From the NCBI GenBank assembly GCA_947625885.1, contig CANQQA010000019.1, forward strand, positions 1 through 53,502: DNA of 53,502 nucleotides, written 5' to 3'. This document shows positions 11,331 to 18,608 of this stretch, one piece after another. Each line of letters begins with the position of its first letter. Position 1 is the stretch's first letter. Below the pieces are notes generated by a model. That model was given only the letters and a program-made list of their open reading frames with translations, made no database searches and had not been told where the DNA came from. The DNA is from an uncultured Bacteroidales bacterium (GTDB lineage: Bacteria > Bacteroidota > Bacteroidia > Bacteroidales > UBA11471). A program made the translations under genes and the position numbers.

Positions 11331-11383
11331 TTTGCACCCGTTTGCTGTTGCAGGAGTTTTCAGCGGCAAGAAACGGGTGCAAA
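11331..11383. promoter_or_regulatory. 13-bp inverted repeat overlapping the tRNA-tuf promoter
   Basis: TTTGCACCCGTTT (11331-11343) is repeated exactly inverted at 11371-11383, 27 nt apart. The right arm covers the last bases of the -7 box of the tRNA promoter and the likely transcription start. It could be an operator or an early RNA hairpin; see findings. Confidence 0.6.
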
Positions 11384-11411
11384 TTTAGAGATAAAAAATT
11401 TAATCCGCAAA
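11380..11411 (-). promoter_or_regulatory. Promoter of the tRNA-Tyr-Gly-Thr-tuf unit
   Basis: On the minus strand TTTG (11411-11408) and TAAATTTG (11387-11380) are separated by 20 nt, a full match to the Bacteroidetes -33/-7 pattern. It lies inside the loop and downstream flank of the hpf terminator. Confidence 0.8.
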
Positions 11412-11424
11412 ATATTTTCGGATT
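11402..11424 (-). terminator. Terminator after hpf
   Basis: Arms 11402-11407 and 11419-11424 form a 6-bp stem just behind the hpf stop. On the minus strand the sequence then continues AAA followed by TTTTTT. The loop contains the -33 element of the next promoter. Confidence 0.6.
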
Positions 11425-11427
11425 TTT

Positions 11428-11730
11428 TTATTTGGAGCGCATTTTTTCCTTGTTCTTCTGCAACTGCCGCAGCAGGGCTTCGAGGGCGGAATCGACGGCT
11501 TCTTCAAAAGTATCGGCGACTTTCGACGAGAAAATGTCGTCGAAACCGGACACCGACAACTTTATTCCCGCCTCCTTGTTTTGGGAAGTTTCGGGTTTGA
11601 GCACCTTCAACGTTACTTCCGCAACACGTATGTCGTCGCTGTAACGATTGAGTTTTTCTACTTTCTTTTCTATGAATTTTTCGAGCTGTTCCGATGCGTC
11701 GAAATGAATGGACTGAATTCTAATTTCCAT
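11428..11730 (-). CDS. hpf: Ribosome hibernation promoting factor (HPF/RaiA family, short form)
   Basis: This 100-residue protein belongs to the family that binds the 30S subunit when growth slows and blocks tRNA and mRNA binding. The start MEIRIQSIHFDASEQLEKFI and the charged helix ending in EALLRQLQKNKEKM fit the short form, which lacks the C-terminal dimerisation domain of long HPF. Its ATG lies inside the end of xerC (11 nt overlap), and a strong ribosome binding site AGGAGG sits within the last xerC codons. The same rpsU-xerC-hpf-tuf order is, to my knowledge, common in Bacteroidales. Expression is likely coupled to xerC. Confidence 0.93.
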   Translation of the reverse strand: MEIRIQSIHFDASEQLEKFIEKKVEKLNRYSDDIRVAEVTLKVLKPETSQNKEAGIKLSVSGFDDIFSSKVADTFEEAVDSALEALLRQLQKNKEKMRSK

Positions 11731-12628
11731 AAAAACCTCCTTTTTTTGAGGCTCGCGGGTGAGCCTGTTTGTAACTGTTTTTCAATTCTTCAAAAGTTAT
11801 ATGGGTGTACACCTGCGTCGAGGCAAGCGACTGATGCCCCAACAACTCTTTTACACTGTTCAATTCCGCCCCGTTGTTGAGCATCGCCGAAGCGAAAGTG
11901 TGGCGCAGCACGTGCGGACTCCTATGGGTAAGCGTCGTTACCTCTCCCAGCCGATCGGTTACCAACCGGTACACGAATCCGGGATAGAGCGGCTCGCCGT
12001 CGTTTTTCACGAAAAAAGCGGGACTGTCATTACCGACGCTCGCGCGGCGTGCCCGGCGGTACGTTTCTATCGCCTCGCGCAGCTCCGCGCCGAAAGGCAC
12101 GATGCGCTGCTTGTTGCGCTTGCCGGTAACTTTGAGCTGGCAAGCCTGCATATCGACATCGGCATCGCGCAGCCCGATAAGTTCGGCGCGCCGTATGCCT
12201 GTCATATATAATAAGGTAATGATTAACTTGTCGCGCAGGGCAGGAAAATCGTCGTCGGCGACTTTTTCGTCGAGGAGCATATCCATTTCGGCGGGACGCA
12301 CGAATACGGGCAGCGGCTTGGGCGCTTTGGGCAGCGCCACGTCGCGCATCGGCGTTTCGCCGATAACGCCTTTTTTTATCAGAAAATTGTAGAAAGTGCG
12401 CAGCGCCGACAACTTGCGGGCTACGGTGCGCGGCGTATCGCCCGCCTCCATAAGCGACGCCGCCCAGTTGCGCACGTGGTCGCGGTGGGCAGCCTCCGGT
12501 TTCGTGCCTTCGGCTTCGTGTGCCAGATAGTCGGCAAACTCGTCGAGGTCTTTACCATAAGACAAAACGGTATGAGCAGAATAATTCTTCTCATACCGAA
12601 TATATCTTAAAAATGCTTCTGTCCACAT
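11720..12628 (-). CDS. xerC: Tyrosine recombinase XerC/XerD type
   Basis: This 302-residue site-specific recombinase has the size and architecture of the chromosome dimer resolution enzymes. The N-terminal SAM-like core-binding domain covers roughly residues 1-85. The catalytic set is complete: Arg in TGIRRAELIGLRD, Lys in VTGKRNKQR, HxLR in HVLRHTFAS, His in LGHQSLAS, and the nucleophile Tyr in TQVYTHIT. It is not flanked by attachment sites or phage genes, which supports a housekeeping role at dif. It overlaps hpf by 11 nt. Whether it is the XerC or XerD partner cannot be settled from this window. Confidence 0.88.
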   Translation of the reverse strand: MWTEAFLRYIRYEKNYSAHTVLSYGKDLDEFADYLAHEAEGTKPEAAHRDHVRNWAASLMEAGDTPRTVARKLSALRTFYNFLIKKGVIGETPMRDVALPKAPKPLPVFVRPAEMDMLLDEKVADDDFPALRDKLIITLLYMTGIRRAELIGLRDADVDMQACQLKVTGKRNKQRIVPFGAELREAIETYRRARRASVGNDSPAFFVKNDGEPLYPGFVYRLVTDRLGEVTTLTHRSPHVLRHTFASAMLNNGAELNSVKELLGHQSLASTQVYTHITFEELKNSYKQAHPRASKKGGFYGN

Positions 12629-12650
12629 ATCCGCCGCTTTTTGAATGCTA

Positions 12651-12682
12651 CGAATATAGTGAAAGAGATTTTATTTTCCAAA
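12651..12682 (-). promoter_or_regulatory. Promoter of xerC-hpf
   Basis: TTTG (12682-12679) and TATATTCG (12658-12651, one mismatch to TAnnTTTG) are 20 nt apart on the minus strand, 22 nt before the xerC ATG. The -33 element lies in the U tract of the rpsU terminator. Confidence 0.65.
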
Positions 12683-12720
12683 AAATTCAGCAATTATTTT
12701 TGCCGACGGCAAAATAATTA
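12679..12720 (-). terminator. Terminator of rpsU
   Basis: Arms 12692-12705 and 12707-12719 form a long AT-rich stem with a GCC/GGC tip and one bulge. It begins inside the rpsU stop codon and is followed on the minus strand by GCTGAA and six T. Confidence 0.65.
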
Positions 12721-12909
12721 TTCTTCTGCCTGCTGCAGTTTCTGTATATAGATAGCCCGCATGATTTTTTTGCGGTTGGTTACGGAGGGTTTCTCAAATG
12801 CCTGACGGTTTCTCAACTCTTTAATCACGCCGGTTTTCTCAAATTTTCTTTTGAATTTTTTGAGAGCTTTTTCAATGTTCTCACCTTCTTTTACAGGTAC
12901 TACGATCAT
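12718..12909 (-). CDS. rpsU: Ribosomal protein bS21
   Basis: This 63-residue, very basic protein is a late-assembling component of the 30S platform near the anti-Shine-Dalgarno sequence. The start MIVVPVKEGENIEKALKKFK and the block VTNRKKIMRAIYIQ are diagnostic. In Bacteroidetes, where Shine-Dalgarno use is weak, bS21 has been linked to hiding the 16S tail; that is family knowledge. It has its own near-perfect promoter and its own terminator, and stands directly upstream of xerC-hpf. Confidence 0.96.
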   Translation of the reverse strand: MIVVPVKEGENIEKALKKFKRKFEKTGVIKELRNRQAFEKPSVTNRKKIMRAIYIQKLQQAEE

Positions 12910-12952
12910 ATTGTTTTTATCTTTTTAATTGTTTCTTTTGCGAATTGCGGGG

Positions 12953-12984
12953 CAAAATTAAAATATTGTTTCTTGATAAACAAA
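12953..12984 (-). promoter_or_regulatory. Promoter of rpsU
   Basis: TTTG (12984-12981) and TAATTTTG (12960-12953) are separated by exactly 20 nt on the minus strand, a full match to the Bacteroidetes pattern. Confidence 0.8.
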
Positions 12985-13195
12985 CCTTTTCGCAAGAAAA
13001 TTTTTCCAAGAGCCCTCTTTTCCCCAAAAAATTCCGCTTCGGAATTGCCCTGCAAGCCGCTTCCGTACCGTTCCGAAAGGCGCGGAAAAGCGGTTGCAGC
13101 GCCGGCTGTCATAGGTTCTTTTGAGGCGTGGGGCGATTTGCGTTCAGCGTCTGCAATACTTTTTGCGGCTTGTCCGTTGTTTCGGGAAAATTCTT
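12985..13195. other. Intergenic stretch without a gene
   Basis: The gap between rpsU and pepP totals 319 nt. Apart from the two promoters at its ends I see only short GC-rich inverted repeats and no coding frame with credible composition. Confidence 0.5.
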
Positions 13196-13203
13196 TATAT
13201 TTG
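13196..13203 (+). promoter_or_regulatory. -7 element of the pepP promoter
   Basis: TATATTTG matches TAnnTTTG exactly and lies 25 nt before the ATG at 13229. A -33 TTTG at the usual distance is not clear. Confidence 0.5.
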
Positions 13204-13228
13204 TAGCCAAACCCTATAACTTCATTTT

Positions 13229-15016
13229 ATGCCTACTATCGAATATGCTTCCCGAATAGCGGCGCTGCGGCGCCGCATGGCAGCCGAAGGCGTCGATGCG
13301 TTCATCATTCCGAGCGCCGACCCGCATCTGAGCGAATATCCCGCCGACCGTTGGAAATCGCGGGAATGGATATCGGGCTTCACCGGCTCTGCCGGCACGG
13401 TCGTCCTCACCGCCGCCGAAGGCGGGTTGTGGACAGACTCCCGATACTTCCTGCAAGCGACCGACGAGTTGCAGCGCAGCGGATTGTCATTGTATAAAGA
13501 GGGATTGCCCGAAACACCCTCCATTCCGAATCATCTTGCCGATACCCTTCCGGCTGGAGCGACCGTCGCTATCGACGGCGCCTTGTTTTCTTTCGCCGAA
13601 GGGGAATCGCTGAGACAGTTTTTCGAGGCAAAGGGCTTTCGGTTCAAAACCGACTTCGCCCCGTTCGACGCCATTTGGAGCGACCGCCCCGATGTGCCCG
13701 CCGACCCGGCTTTCGTCTATCCCGTCGAATACAGCGGCAAGAGTTTTGCCGACAAGTGGCAGGCTGTCGCCGGCGCCATTGCCCGCGAGGGTGCCGACGC
13801 CATACTCGTATGTGCGCTCGACGAACTGGCGTGGTTGCTCAACATTCGCGGCAACGACGTACTCTACAACCCCGTAGCGGTGGGCTATGCCTACCTGTCG
13901 CCGAAGCGCCGCGTCCTTTTCATGAATGCCTGCAAGGTGTCGGAGGAAATGGCTGCCTACCTGCAAGAAAATCATATCGAACTTGCCGGCTACGACAACA
14001 TCGGCGAGTTCCTGAGCCGGAAACCGGCGGGCGAAAAAGTGTTCATCGACCCGCGCAAAGTCAATCACCGTCTCGCCAGCCTGCTGCCCGCATCGGAATG
14101 CGTCTGCGGCAACTCGCCGATTACGTGGCTGAAAAGTCTTAAAAACGAAGTCGAAATGGCAGGTCGTCGGGCAGCCATGACGCGCGACGGCGTGGCGATG
14201 GTGCAATTCCTGCACTGGCTCGACACGCATATCGGAAAAGAAAAAATCACCGAATTGGATATTGCCGAGAAGTTGCGCTATTTCCGCAGCCGGCAGGCGC
14301 TCTATATGGGCGAAAGTTTCGGCACGATAGCCGGCTATCAGGCACATGGCGCCATTGTGCATTACAGCGCCACGCCGGAGAGCAGCAGCACGCTGCAACC
14401 CGAAGGATTCGTGTTGGTCGATTCGGGAGCGCAATATCTCGACGGCACGACCGACATCACCCGCACTATCGTGCTGGGGGCGCTCACCGACGAACAGAAA
14501 CGCGACTTCACGCTCGTGCTCAAAGGACATATCGGCATCGCCACCTGCCGCTTCCCGCAAGGCACGCGCGGCGACCAGATAGATATTCTGGCGCGCCGCT
14601 TCCTGTGGAACGAGCGGCGCAACTACCTGCACGGCACGGGGCATGGCGTGGGGCATTTCCTCAACGTGCACGAAGGTCCGCAGAATATCCGCCTCGAACA
14701 GAACAACACGCCGCTCACGCCGGGCATGGTTACCTCGAACGAGCCGGGCGTGTATATCGCCGGCAAATACGGCATTCGCACCGAAAACCTGACGCTGGTC
14801 GTCGAAGACGGCGAGAGCGAATTCGGACGTTTTTACGCTTTCGAGACGCTCACTCTCTGCCCCATCGACACGCGGGCTATCGACCGCAAGCTGCTCACCG
14901 TAGAAGAAACGGCATGGCTCAACGCCTACCACCGCACGGTATATGAACGCCTCAGCCCGCACCTCGACGGCGAAGTGAAAGCATGGCTGCAAAAAGCCAC
15001 CGCCGCCATATTATAA
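13229..15016 (+). CDS. pepP: Xaa-Pro aminopeptidase (peptidase M24, three-domain APP1 type)
   Basis: This 595-residue enzyme is predicted to cut the first residue from peptides with proline at position two, using two manganese ions. Two creatinase-type N-terminal domains (about 1-130 and 140-300) precede the pita-bread catalytic domain (about 315-540) and a C-terminal extension, the arrangement of the long cytosolic, eukaryote-like APP1 group. Metal ligands are visible: Asp in LVDSGAQYLDG, Asp in TTDITRTI, His in HGTGHGVGHFLNVHEG, Glu in SNEPGVY and Glu in RTENLTLV. There is no signal peptide. It is followed 13 nt later by a gamma-carbonic-anhydrase-like gene, probably one operon. The family is certain; substrate preference is by family. 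Confidence 0.93.
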   Translation: MPTIEYASRIAALRRRMAAEGVDAFIIPSADPHLSEYPADRWKSREWISGFTGSAGTVVLTAAEGGLWTDSRYFLQATDELQRSGLSLYKEGLPETPSIPNHLADTLPAGATVAIDGALFSFAEGESLRQFFEAKGFRFKTDFAPFDAIWSDRPDVPADPAFVYPVEYSGKSFADKWQAVAGAIAREGADAILVCALDELAWLLNIRGNDVLYNPVAVGYAYLSPKRRVLFMNACKVSEEMAAYLQENHIELAGYDNIGEFLSRKPAGEKVFIDPRKVNHRLASLLPASECVCGNSPITWLKSLKNEVEMAGRRAAMTRDGVAMVQFLHWLDTHIGKEKITELDIAEKLRYFRSRQALYMGESFGTIAGYQAHGAIVHYSATPESSSTLQPEGFVLVDSGAQYLDGTTDITRTIVLGALTDEQKRDFTLVLKGHIGIATCRFPQGTRGDQIDILARRFLWNERRNYLHGTGHGVGHFLNVHEGPQNIRLEQNNTPLTPGMVTSNEPGVYIAGKYGIRTENLTLVVEDGESEFGRFYAFETLTLCPIDTRAIDRKLLTVEETAWLNAYHRTVYERLSPHLDGEVKAWLQKATAAIL

Positions 15017-15029
15017 AGGAGAAAAAATC

Positions 15030-15560
15030 ATGGCATTGATACGCAACGTTCGGGGCTTCACCCCCAAAATAGGCAAAGGTTGTTTCCTTGCCGAAAACGC
15101 CACCATTATCGGCGACGTAACGATAGGCGACGAGTGCAGCATCTGGTACAACACGGTGCTGCGCGGCGACGTCAATACGATAACCATCGGCAACCGTGTC
15201 AATATACAGGACGGCGCCGTGCTGCACACGCTTTACGAAAAATCGGTCATCGAAATCGGCGACGACGTGTCGATAGGACACAACGTAACGATACACGGCG
15301 CCAAGATATGCGACGGTGCGCTCGTGGGCATGGGAGCTGTCGTGCTCGACCATGCCGTCGTGGGCGAAGGCGCTATCGTGGCTGCCGGCTCGGTGGTTCT
15401 GGGAAAGACCGTCATCAAGGCGGGCGAACTGTGGGGCGGCACGCCGGCGAAATTCATCAAAATGGTCGATCCCGAACAGTCTAAGGAAATCAACCAGAAA
15501 ATCGCCCGCAACTACCTGATGTACTCCCGTTGGTACACCGACGAAGATTCAGGAAAATAG
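15030..15560 (+). CDS. Gamma-carbonic-anhydrase-like hexapeptide-repeat protein
   Basis: This 176-residue protein is a left-handed beta-helix of the YrdA/PaaY/CaiE group. Hexapeptide repeats run through most of the chain, for example FLAENATIIGDVTIGDECSI and VVLDHAVVGEGAIVAAGSVV. The conserved RGDV and IGHNVTIHGAKI blocks hold the histidines that bind zinc or iron in gamma-carbonic anhydrases. Many members have no measurable anhydrase activity, so carbonic anhydrase is only a possibility. It is 13 nt downstream of pepP and convergent with radC. Confidence 0.85.
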   Translation: MALIRNVRGFTPKIGKGCFLAENATIIGDVTIGDECSIWYNTVLRGDVNTITIGNRVNIQDGAVLHTLYEKSVIEIGDDVSIGHNVTIHGAKICDGALVGMGAVVLDHAVVGEGAIVAAGSVVLGKTVIKAGELWGGTPAKFIKMVDPEQSKEINQKIARNYLMYSRWYTDEDSGK

Positions 15561-15616
15561 TGCAGACTTCGGCGGGCGGTGCTTTGCAAATGCAAGCTGC
15601 GTCCGAAAATTTTTCG

Positions 15617-15648
15617 CGAAGGGGTGTTGTCGTTACAATGCCCCTTCG
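15617..15648 (-). terminator. Terminator between radC and the hexapeptide gene
   Basis: Arms CGAAGGGG (15617-15624) and CCCCTTCG (15641-15648), with an inner TTGT/ACAA pairing, form a stem that overlaps the radC stop codon. On the minus strand it is followed by CG, five A and four T. It may also stop the convergent plus-strand transcript. Confidence 0.55.
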
Positions 15649-16331
15649 TCGCAATACGAGTAATAGGCTTTGTCGGTAACGATGATGTGGTCGAGCACCC
15701 GAATGTCGAGCAGGGCGGCAGCCGACTTTATCTTCTGCGTAAGCGCATCGTCGGCTTTGCTGGGTGTGCAGTTGCCCGACGGATGGTTATGAAAAAGCAT
15801 CAGCGACGTGGCTTGTTGTAGCACGGCAGGTTTCAGCAGCAGTTTCACATCGACCAGTGTCGAGGCAGTTCCGCCCTGACTGACCCGCAGCGTGTCGATG
15901 ATGCGGTTGGAGGGATTGAGCAGCACCACCCAAAACTCCTCCTGCGGCAAGTCGGCAAGCTGCGGATATATCCACTCGTAAGCCTCGCGGCTGCCGGTGA
16001 TGCGCCGACGCTCGGCAACCTCCTCGCTCTTGCGGCGGCGTCCGAGTTCGAGCGCGGCGATGATGCTCACGGCTTTTGCCTCGCCGATGCCGTCGAAACC
16101 CTTTATCAGTTCATCGACAGAAAGTTTGCTCAGGGTATTCAGGCTGCCGCCCACGCTGTTGAGAATGCGCTGCGCCAGCTCCACCGCCGTCTCGTCTTTG
16201 TTGCCCGAGCCGATGAGTATCGCAATCAGCTCCGCCGACGACAGCGCCCGCGTGCCTTTCGACATCAGTTTTTCGCGGGGACGGTCTTCGAGCGCCCATT
16301 CGGTAATCGACATTTTTTCTTTCTTTTCCAT
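15633..16331 (-). CDS. radC: RadC family JAB1/MPN domain protein
   Basis: This protein (232 residues from the ATG at 16331) has an N-terminal helix-hairpin-helix region (KGFDGIGEAKAVSIIAALEL) and a C-terminal MPN+ metalloprotease-like domain with the motif HNHPSGNCTPSKAD, where the two His, Ser and Asp form the JAMM zinc site. RadC was once thought to act in DNA repair, but its biochemical role is not settled. A further upstream start would add 18 residues (MKIIGENDYLRAFFCRTD) without family support, so MEKKEKMSITEWALEDRPRE is chosen. It stands alone, convergent with the upstream gene and divergent from the decarboxylase. Confidence 0.9.
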   Translation of the reverse strand: MEKKEKMSITEWALEDRPREKLMSKGTRALSSAELIAILIGSGNKDETAVELAQRILNSVGGSLNTLSKLSVDELIKGFDGIGEAKAVSIIAALELGRRRKSEEVAERRRITGSREAYEWIYPQLADLPQEEFWVVLLNPSNRIIDTLRVSQGGTASTLVDVKLLLKPAVLQQATSLMLFHNHPSGNCTPSKADDALTQKIKSAAALLDIRVLDHIIVTDKAYYSYCDEGAL

Positions 16332-16477
16332 ATCCGTCCGGCAAAAGAACGCCCTAAGATAATCATTTTCTCCGATTATTTTCAAAAAATCCGATTCGTA
16401 ATCGAGAGAAATAGAAAAGAAAATGCCGTTTTTCCGTTTTTTATTCCGAAATTTGCTGCAAACAAAAAACGAGCTCC

Positions 16478-17416
16478 ATGAAAAAACGCATATTGGTAAC
16501 CGGCGGCGCAGGATTTATCGGCTCGCACCTCTGCGAACGGCTGCTCCGCGACGGCAACGAAGTAATCTGTTTAGACAATTTTTTCACGGGAAACAAAGGG
16601 AACATCATTCACCTGCTGGATAACCCCTACTTCGAGTTGGTGCGCCACGACATCACCATGCCCTACTTCGTGGAAATAGACGAAATATACAACCTCGCCT
16701 GTCCCGCCTCGCCCATACATTACCAGTACGACCCGATACAGACCATCAAAGCCTCTATTATGGGCTCGATAAACGTACTGGGTATCGCCAAGCGCACGGG
16801 AGCCAAAGTATTGCAAGCCTCCACCAGCGAAGTCTACGGCGACCCGCACATACACCCGCAGGTCGAGAGCTATTGGGGCAACGTCAATCCTATCGGTGTG
16901 CGCTCCTGCTACGACGAAGGCAAACGCTGTGCCGAAACGCTTTTCATGGACTACTACCGCCGCGAAGGGGTGAAGATAAAAATTATCCGCATCTTCAACA
17001 CCTACGGCCCGAACATGCACCCGCAAGACGGGCGTGTCGTTTCCAACTTCATCGTGCAGGCGCTGCAAGGGAAAGACATCACCATATACGGAACGGGAAA
17101 GCAAACCCGTTCGTTCCAATATGTTACCGACCTTATCGAAGGCATGATACGCATGATGGAAAATACGCCCGACGATTTCACCGGTCCGGTGAATCTCGGC
17201 AACCCGGGTGAATTTACCATGCTCGAACTTGCCGAAAAAATCGTGCAGCTTACCGGCTCGAAATCGAAAGTGGTGTTCATGCCGCTCCCGTCGGACGACC
17301 CGACCCAGCGCCGCCCCGACATTTCGCTGGCGAAAGCACGGCTCGGGTGGGAACCCACCGTCGCCCTCGAAGAGGGATTGAAAAAAACTATCGAATACTT
17401 CCGGCACATTCTGTAA
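16478..17416 (+). CDS. UDP-glucuronate decarboxylase (UDP-xylose synthase type)
   Basis: This 312-residue short-chain dehydrogenase/epimerase uses NAD to convert UDP-glucuronic acid to UDP-xylose. The nucleotide motif [10 protein letters not shown] is at the N-terminus, the catalytic Tyr and Lys are in [11 protein letters not shown], and [13 protein letters not shown] is characteristic of the decarboxylase group rather than of galactose epimerases. It is cytosolic and would supply activated xylose for surface glycans. It ends at a strong terminator and is convergent with a glycosyltransferase gene. The distinction from other extended epimerases is good but based on motifs only. Confidence 0.88.
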   Translation: MKKRILVTGGAGFIGSHLCERLLRDGNEVICLDNFFTGNKGNIIHLLDNPYFELVRHDITMPYFVEIDEIYNLACPASPIHYQYDPIQTIKASIMGSINVLGIAKRTGAKVLQASTSEVYGDPHIHPQVESYWGNVNPIGVRSCYDEGKRCAETLFMDYYRREGVKIKIIRIFNTYGPNMHPQDGRVVSNFIVQALQGKDITIYGTGKQTRSFQYVTDLIEGMIRMMENTPDDFTGPVNLGNPGEFTMLELAEKIVQLTGSKSKVVFMPLPSDDPTQRRPDISLAKARLGWEPTVALEEGLKKTIEYFRHIL

Positions 17417-17431
17417 CTCTCATATCGAAAG

Positions 17432-17467
17432 AGCCTTGCGGCTGTAACCGCAAGGCTTTTTCGTTTT
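17432..17467 (+). terminator. Intrinsic terminator of the decarboxylase gene
   Basis: A perfect 10-bp stem (17432-17441 with 17448-17457, 6-nt loop) is followed by TTTTCGTTTTT. It begins 16 nt after the stop codon. Confidence 0.85.
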
Positions 17468-17479
17468 TACCCTTTTCGT

Positions 17480-18490
17480 CTATTTCTTTTTGTAATGCTT
17501 GGCAAGCTCCGCCTCTCTATCGACTTGCCGGCGAAATATCACTTTCGTAATGAAAGCCTTCAAAAAACCGATGCCGTAGCCGCCCAATTGTATGGTGCAG
17601 GTTATCCACGAAAGCAGCGCCACCGCCACGCTTCGGTTTTTCACCAGCGATTCGAGGAACAGCAGCGCATAATAAAACGCCAGCGGCAACAACGCCCACG
17701 CACACCACAACGAACCGATGAGCAAAGCCGCCACACCCAACACAAAACAAGCCGGAAGCAGGTGCACCACTTTCAGCGACTCGGGGTGCAGCAGATAGAG
17801 ATCGACCCGTGCCATGCCGAACACAAACACCTGCCGGTAAAACGAACGGAAACTTACCCGCCGCTTGTGATAGACATACGCATCGCGGAAGAGGGCTGTC
17901 GTAAATCCGGCATCGCGTATGCGCAGCGACAAATCTATATCCTCGCCGAACATATCCGCAAAACCGCCCACGCGCCGATACACCTCTTGGGAAAATCCCA
18001 TATTGAACGTGCGAGGGGTGAATTTCTCCATCGAGCCTTTGCCCCCGCGTATCCCGCCCGTCGTAAAAAACGAAGTCATCGAGTAATTGATAGCTTTCTG
18101 CAACCGCGAAAAAGAACTGTGCGCCGCATCAGGACCTCCGTAACAATCGGCAGGCGCCGTATCGAGATGACGTTTCACCGTCTCGAAATAGGCGGGCGGT
18201 ATCACGCAGTCGGAATCGAAAAACACCAGATATTTTCCGGCAGCCCGCTCCATACCGTAATTGCGGGTCAAGCTGCGACCGGAATTTTCCTTGTAAAAAT
18301 AGCGTATCGCCAACCGGTCGGCATACGCCTGCGCCACCGTGTCGCAACGGCGGGTGGAGCCGTCTTCGACAAGCAGCGTTTCAAAATCCTTATACGTCTG
18401 CTGCGTCAGACTTTCGAGCAGTTCCCGCACCTCGTCGGGACGGTTATATACCGGAATGATTATCGAAAAAAAAGGTGTATCTTCTGCCAT
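17480..18490 (-). CDS. Family 2 glycosyltransferase with C-terminal membrane segments
   Basis: This 336-residue protein has a GT2 GT-A fold domain: the start FFSIIIPVYNRPDEVRELLE, the DGS motif (VEDGSTRRC) and the metal-binding DSD in YLVFFDSDCVIPP. Two or three hydrophobic stretches near residues 240-310 suggest that it is anchored at the inner membrane, with the catalytic part in the cytosol. The sugar and acceptor cannot be read from sequence. It is not inside a polysaccharide cluster; its neighbours are a decarboxylase making UDP-xylose (convergent) and an acyltransferase (divergent), so a role in surface glycan synthesis is a reasonable inference. Confidence 0.85.
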   Translation of the reverse strand: MAEDTPFFSIIIPVYNRPDEVRELLESLTQQTYKDFETLLVEDGSTRRCDTVAQAYADRLAIRYFYKENSGRSLTRNYGMERAAGKYLVFFDSDCVIPPAYFETVKRHLDTAPADCYGGPDAAHSSFSRLQKAINYSMTSFFTTGGIRGGKGSMEKFTPRTFNMGFSQEVYRRVGGFADMFGEDIDLSLRIRDAGFTTALFRDAYVYHKRRVSFRSFYRQVFVFGMARVDLYLLHPESLKVVHLLPACFVLGVAALLIGSLWCAWALLPLAFYYALLFLESLVKNRSVAVALLSWITCTIQLGGYGIGFLKAFITKVIFRRQVDREAELAKHYKKK

Positions 18491-18511
18491 TTCTTTATCG
18501 TTCTATGCCGC

Positions 18512-18519
18512 AAAGATAG
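18512..18519 (-). promoter_or_regulatory. -7 element of the glycosyltransferase promoter
   Basis: TATCTTTG on the minus strand is a perfect -7 match 21 nt before the ATG. No clear -33 at the right spacing. Confidence 0.5.
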
Positions 18520-18581
18520 AAAAAAGTTAAAACAATTTTCGACTTCGCAGGCGTTATCTCTTCCCGACACAAAAATATATG

Positions 18582-18589
18582 TATCTTTA
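18582..18589 (+). promoter_or_regulatory. -7-like element before the acyltransferase gene
   Basis: TATCTTTA (one mismatch to TAnnTTTG) lies 19 nt before the ATG at 18609. A promoter here makes the alternative ATG at 18579 unlikely, since that codon would not be transcribed. Confidence 0.45.
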
Positions 18590-18608
18590 CACACCCATTT
18601 ACACACGC

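Noticed and set aside
11720-12628. The tyrosine recombinase as the integrase of a mobile element ending in the tRNA cluster
   Set aside because: It sits between rpsU and hpf in a conserved housekeeping order, has the short Xer length, and no partial tRNA repeat was seen nearby.
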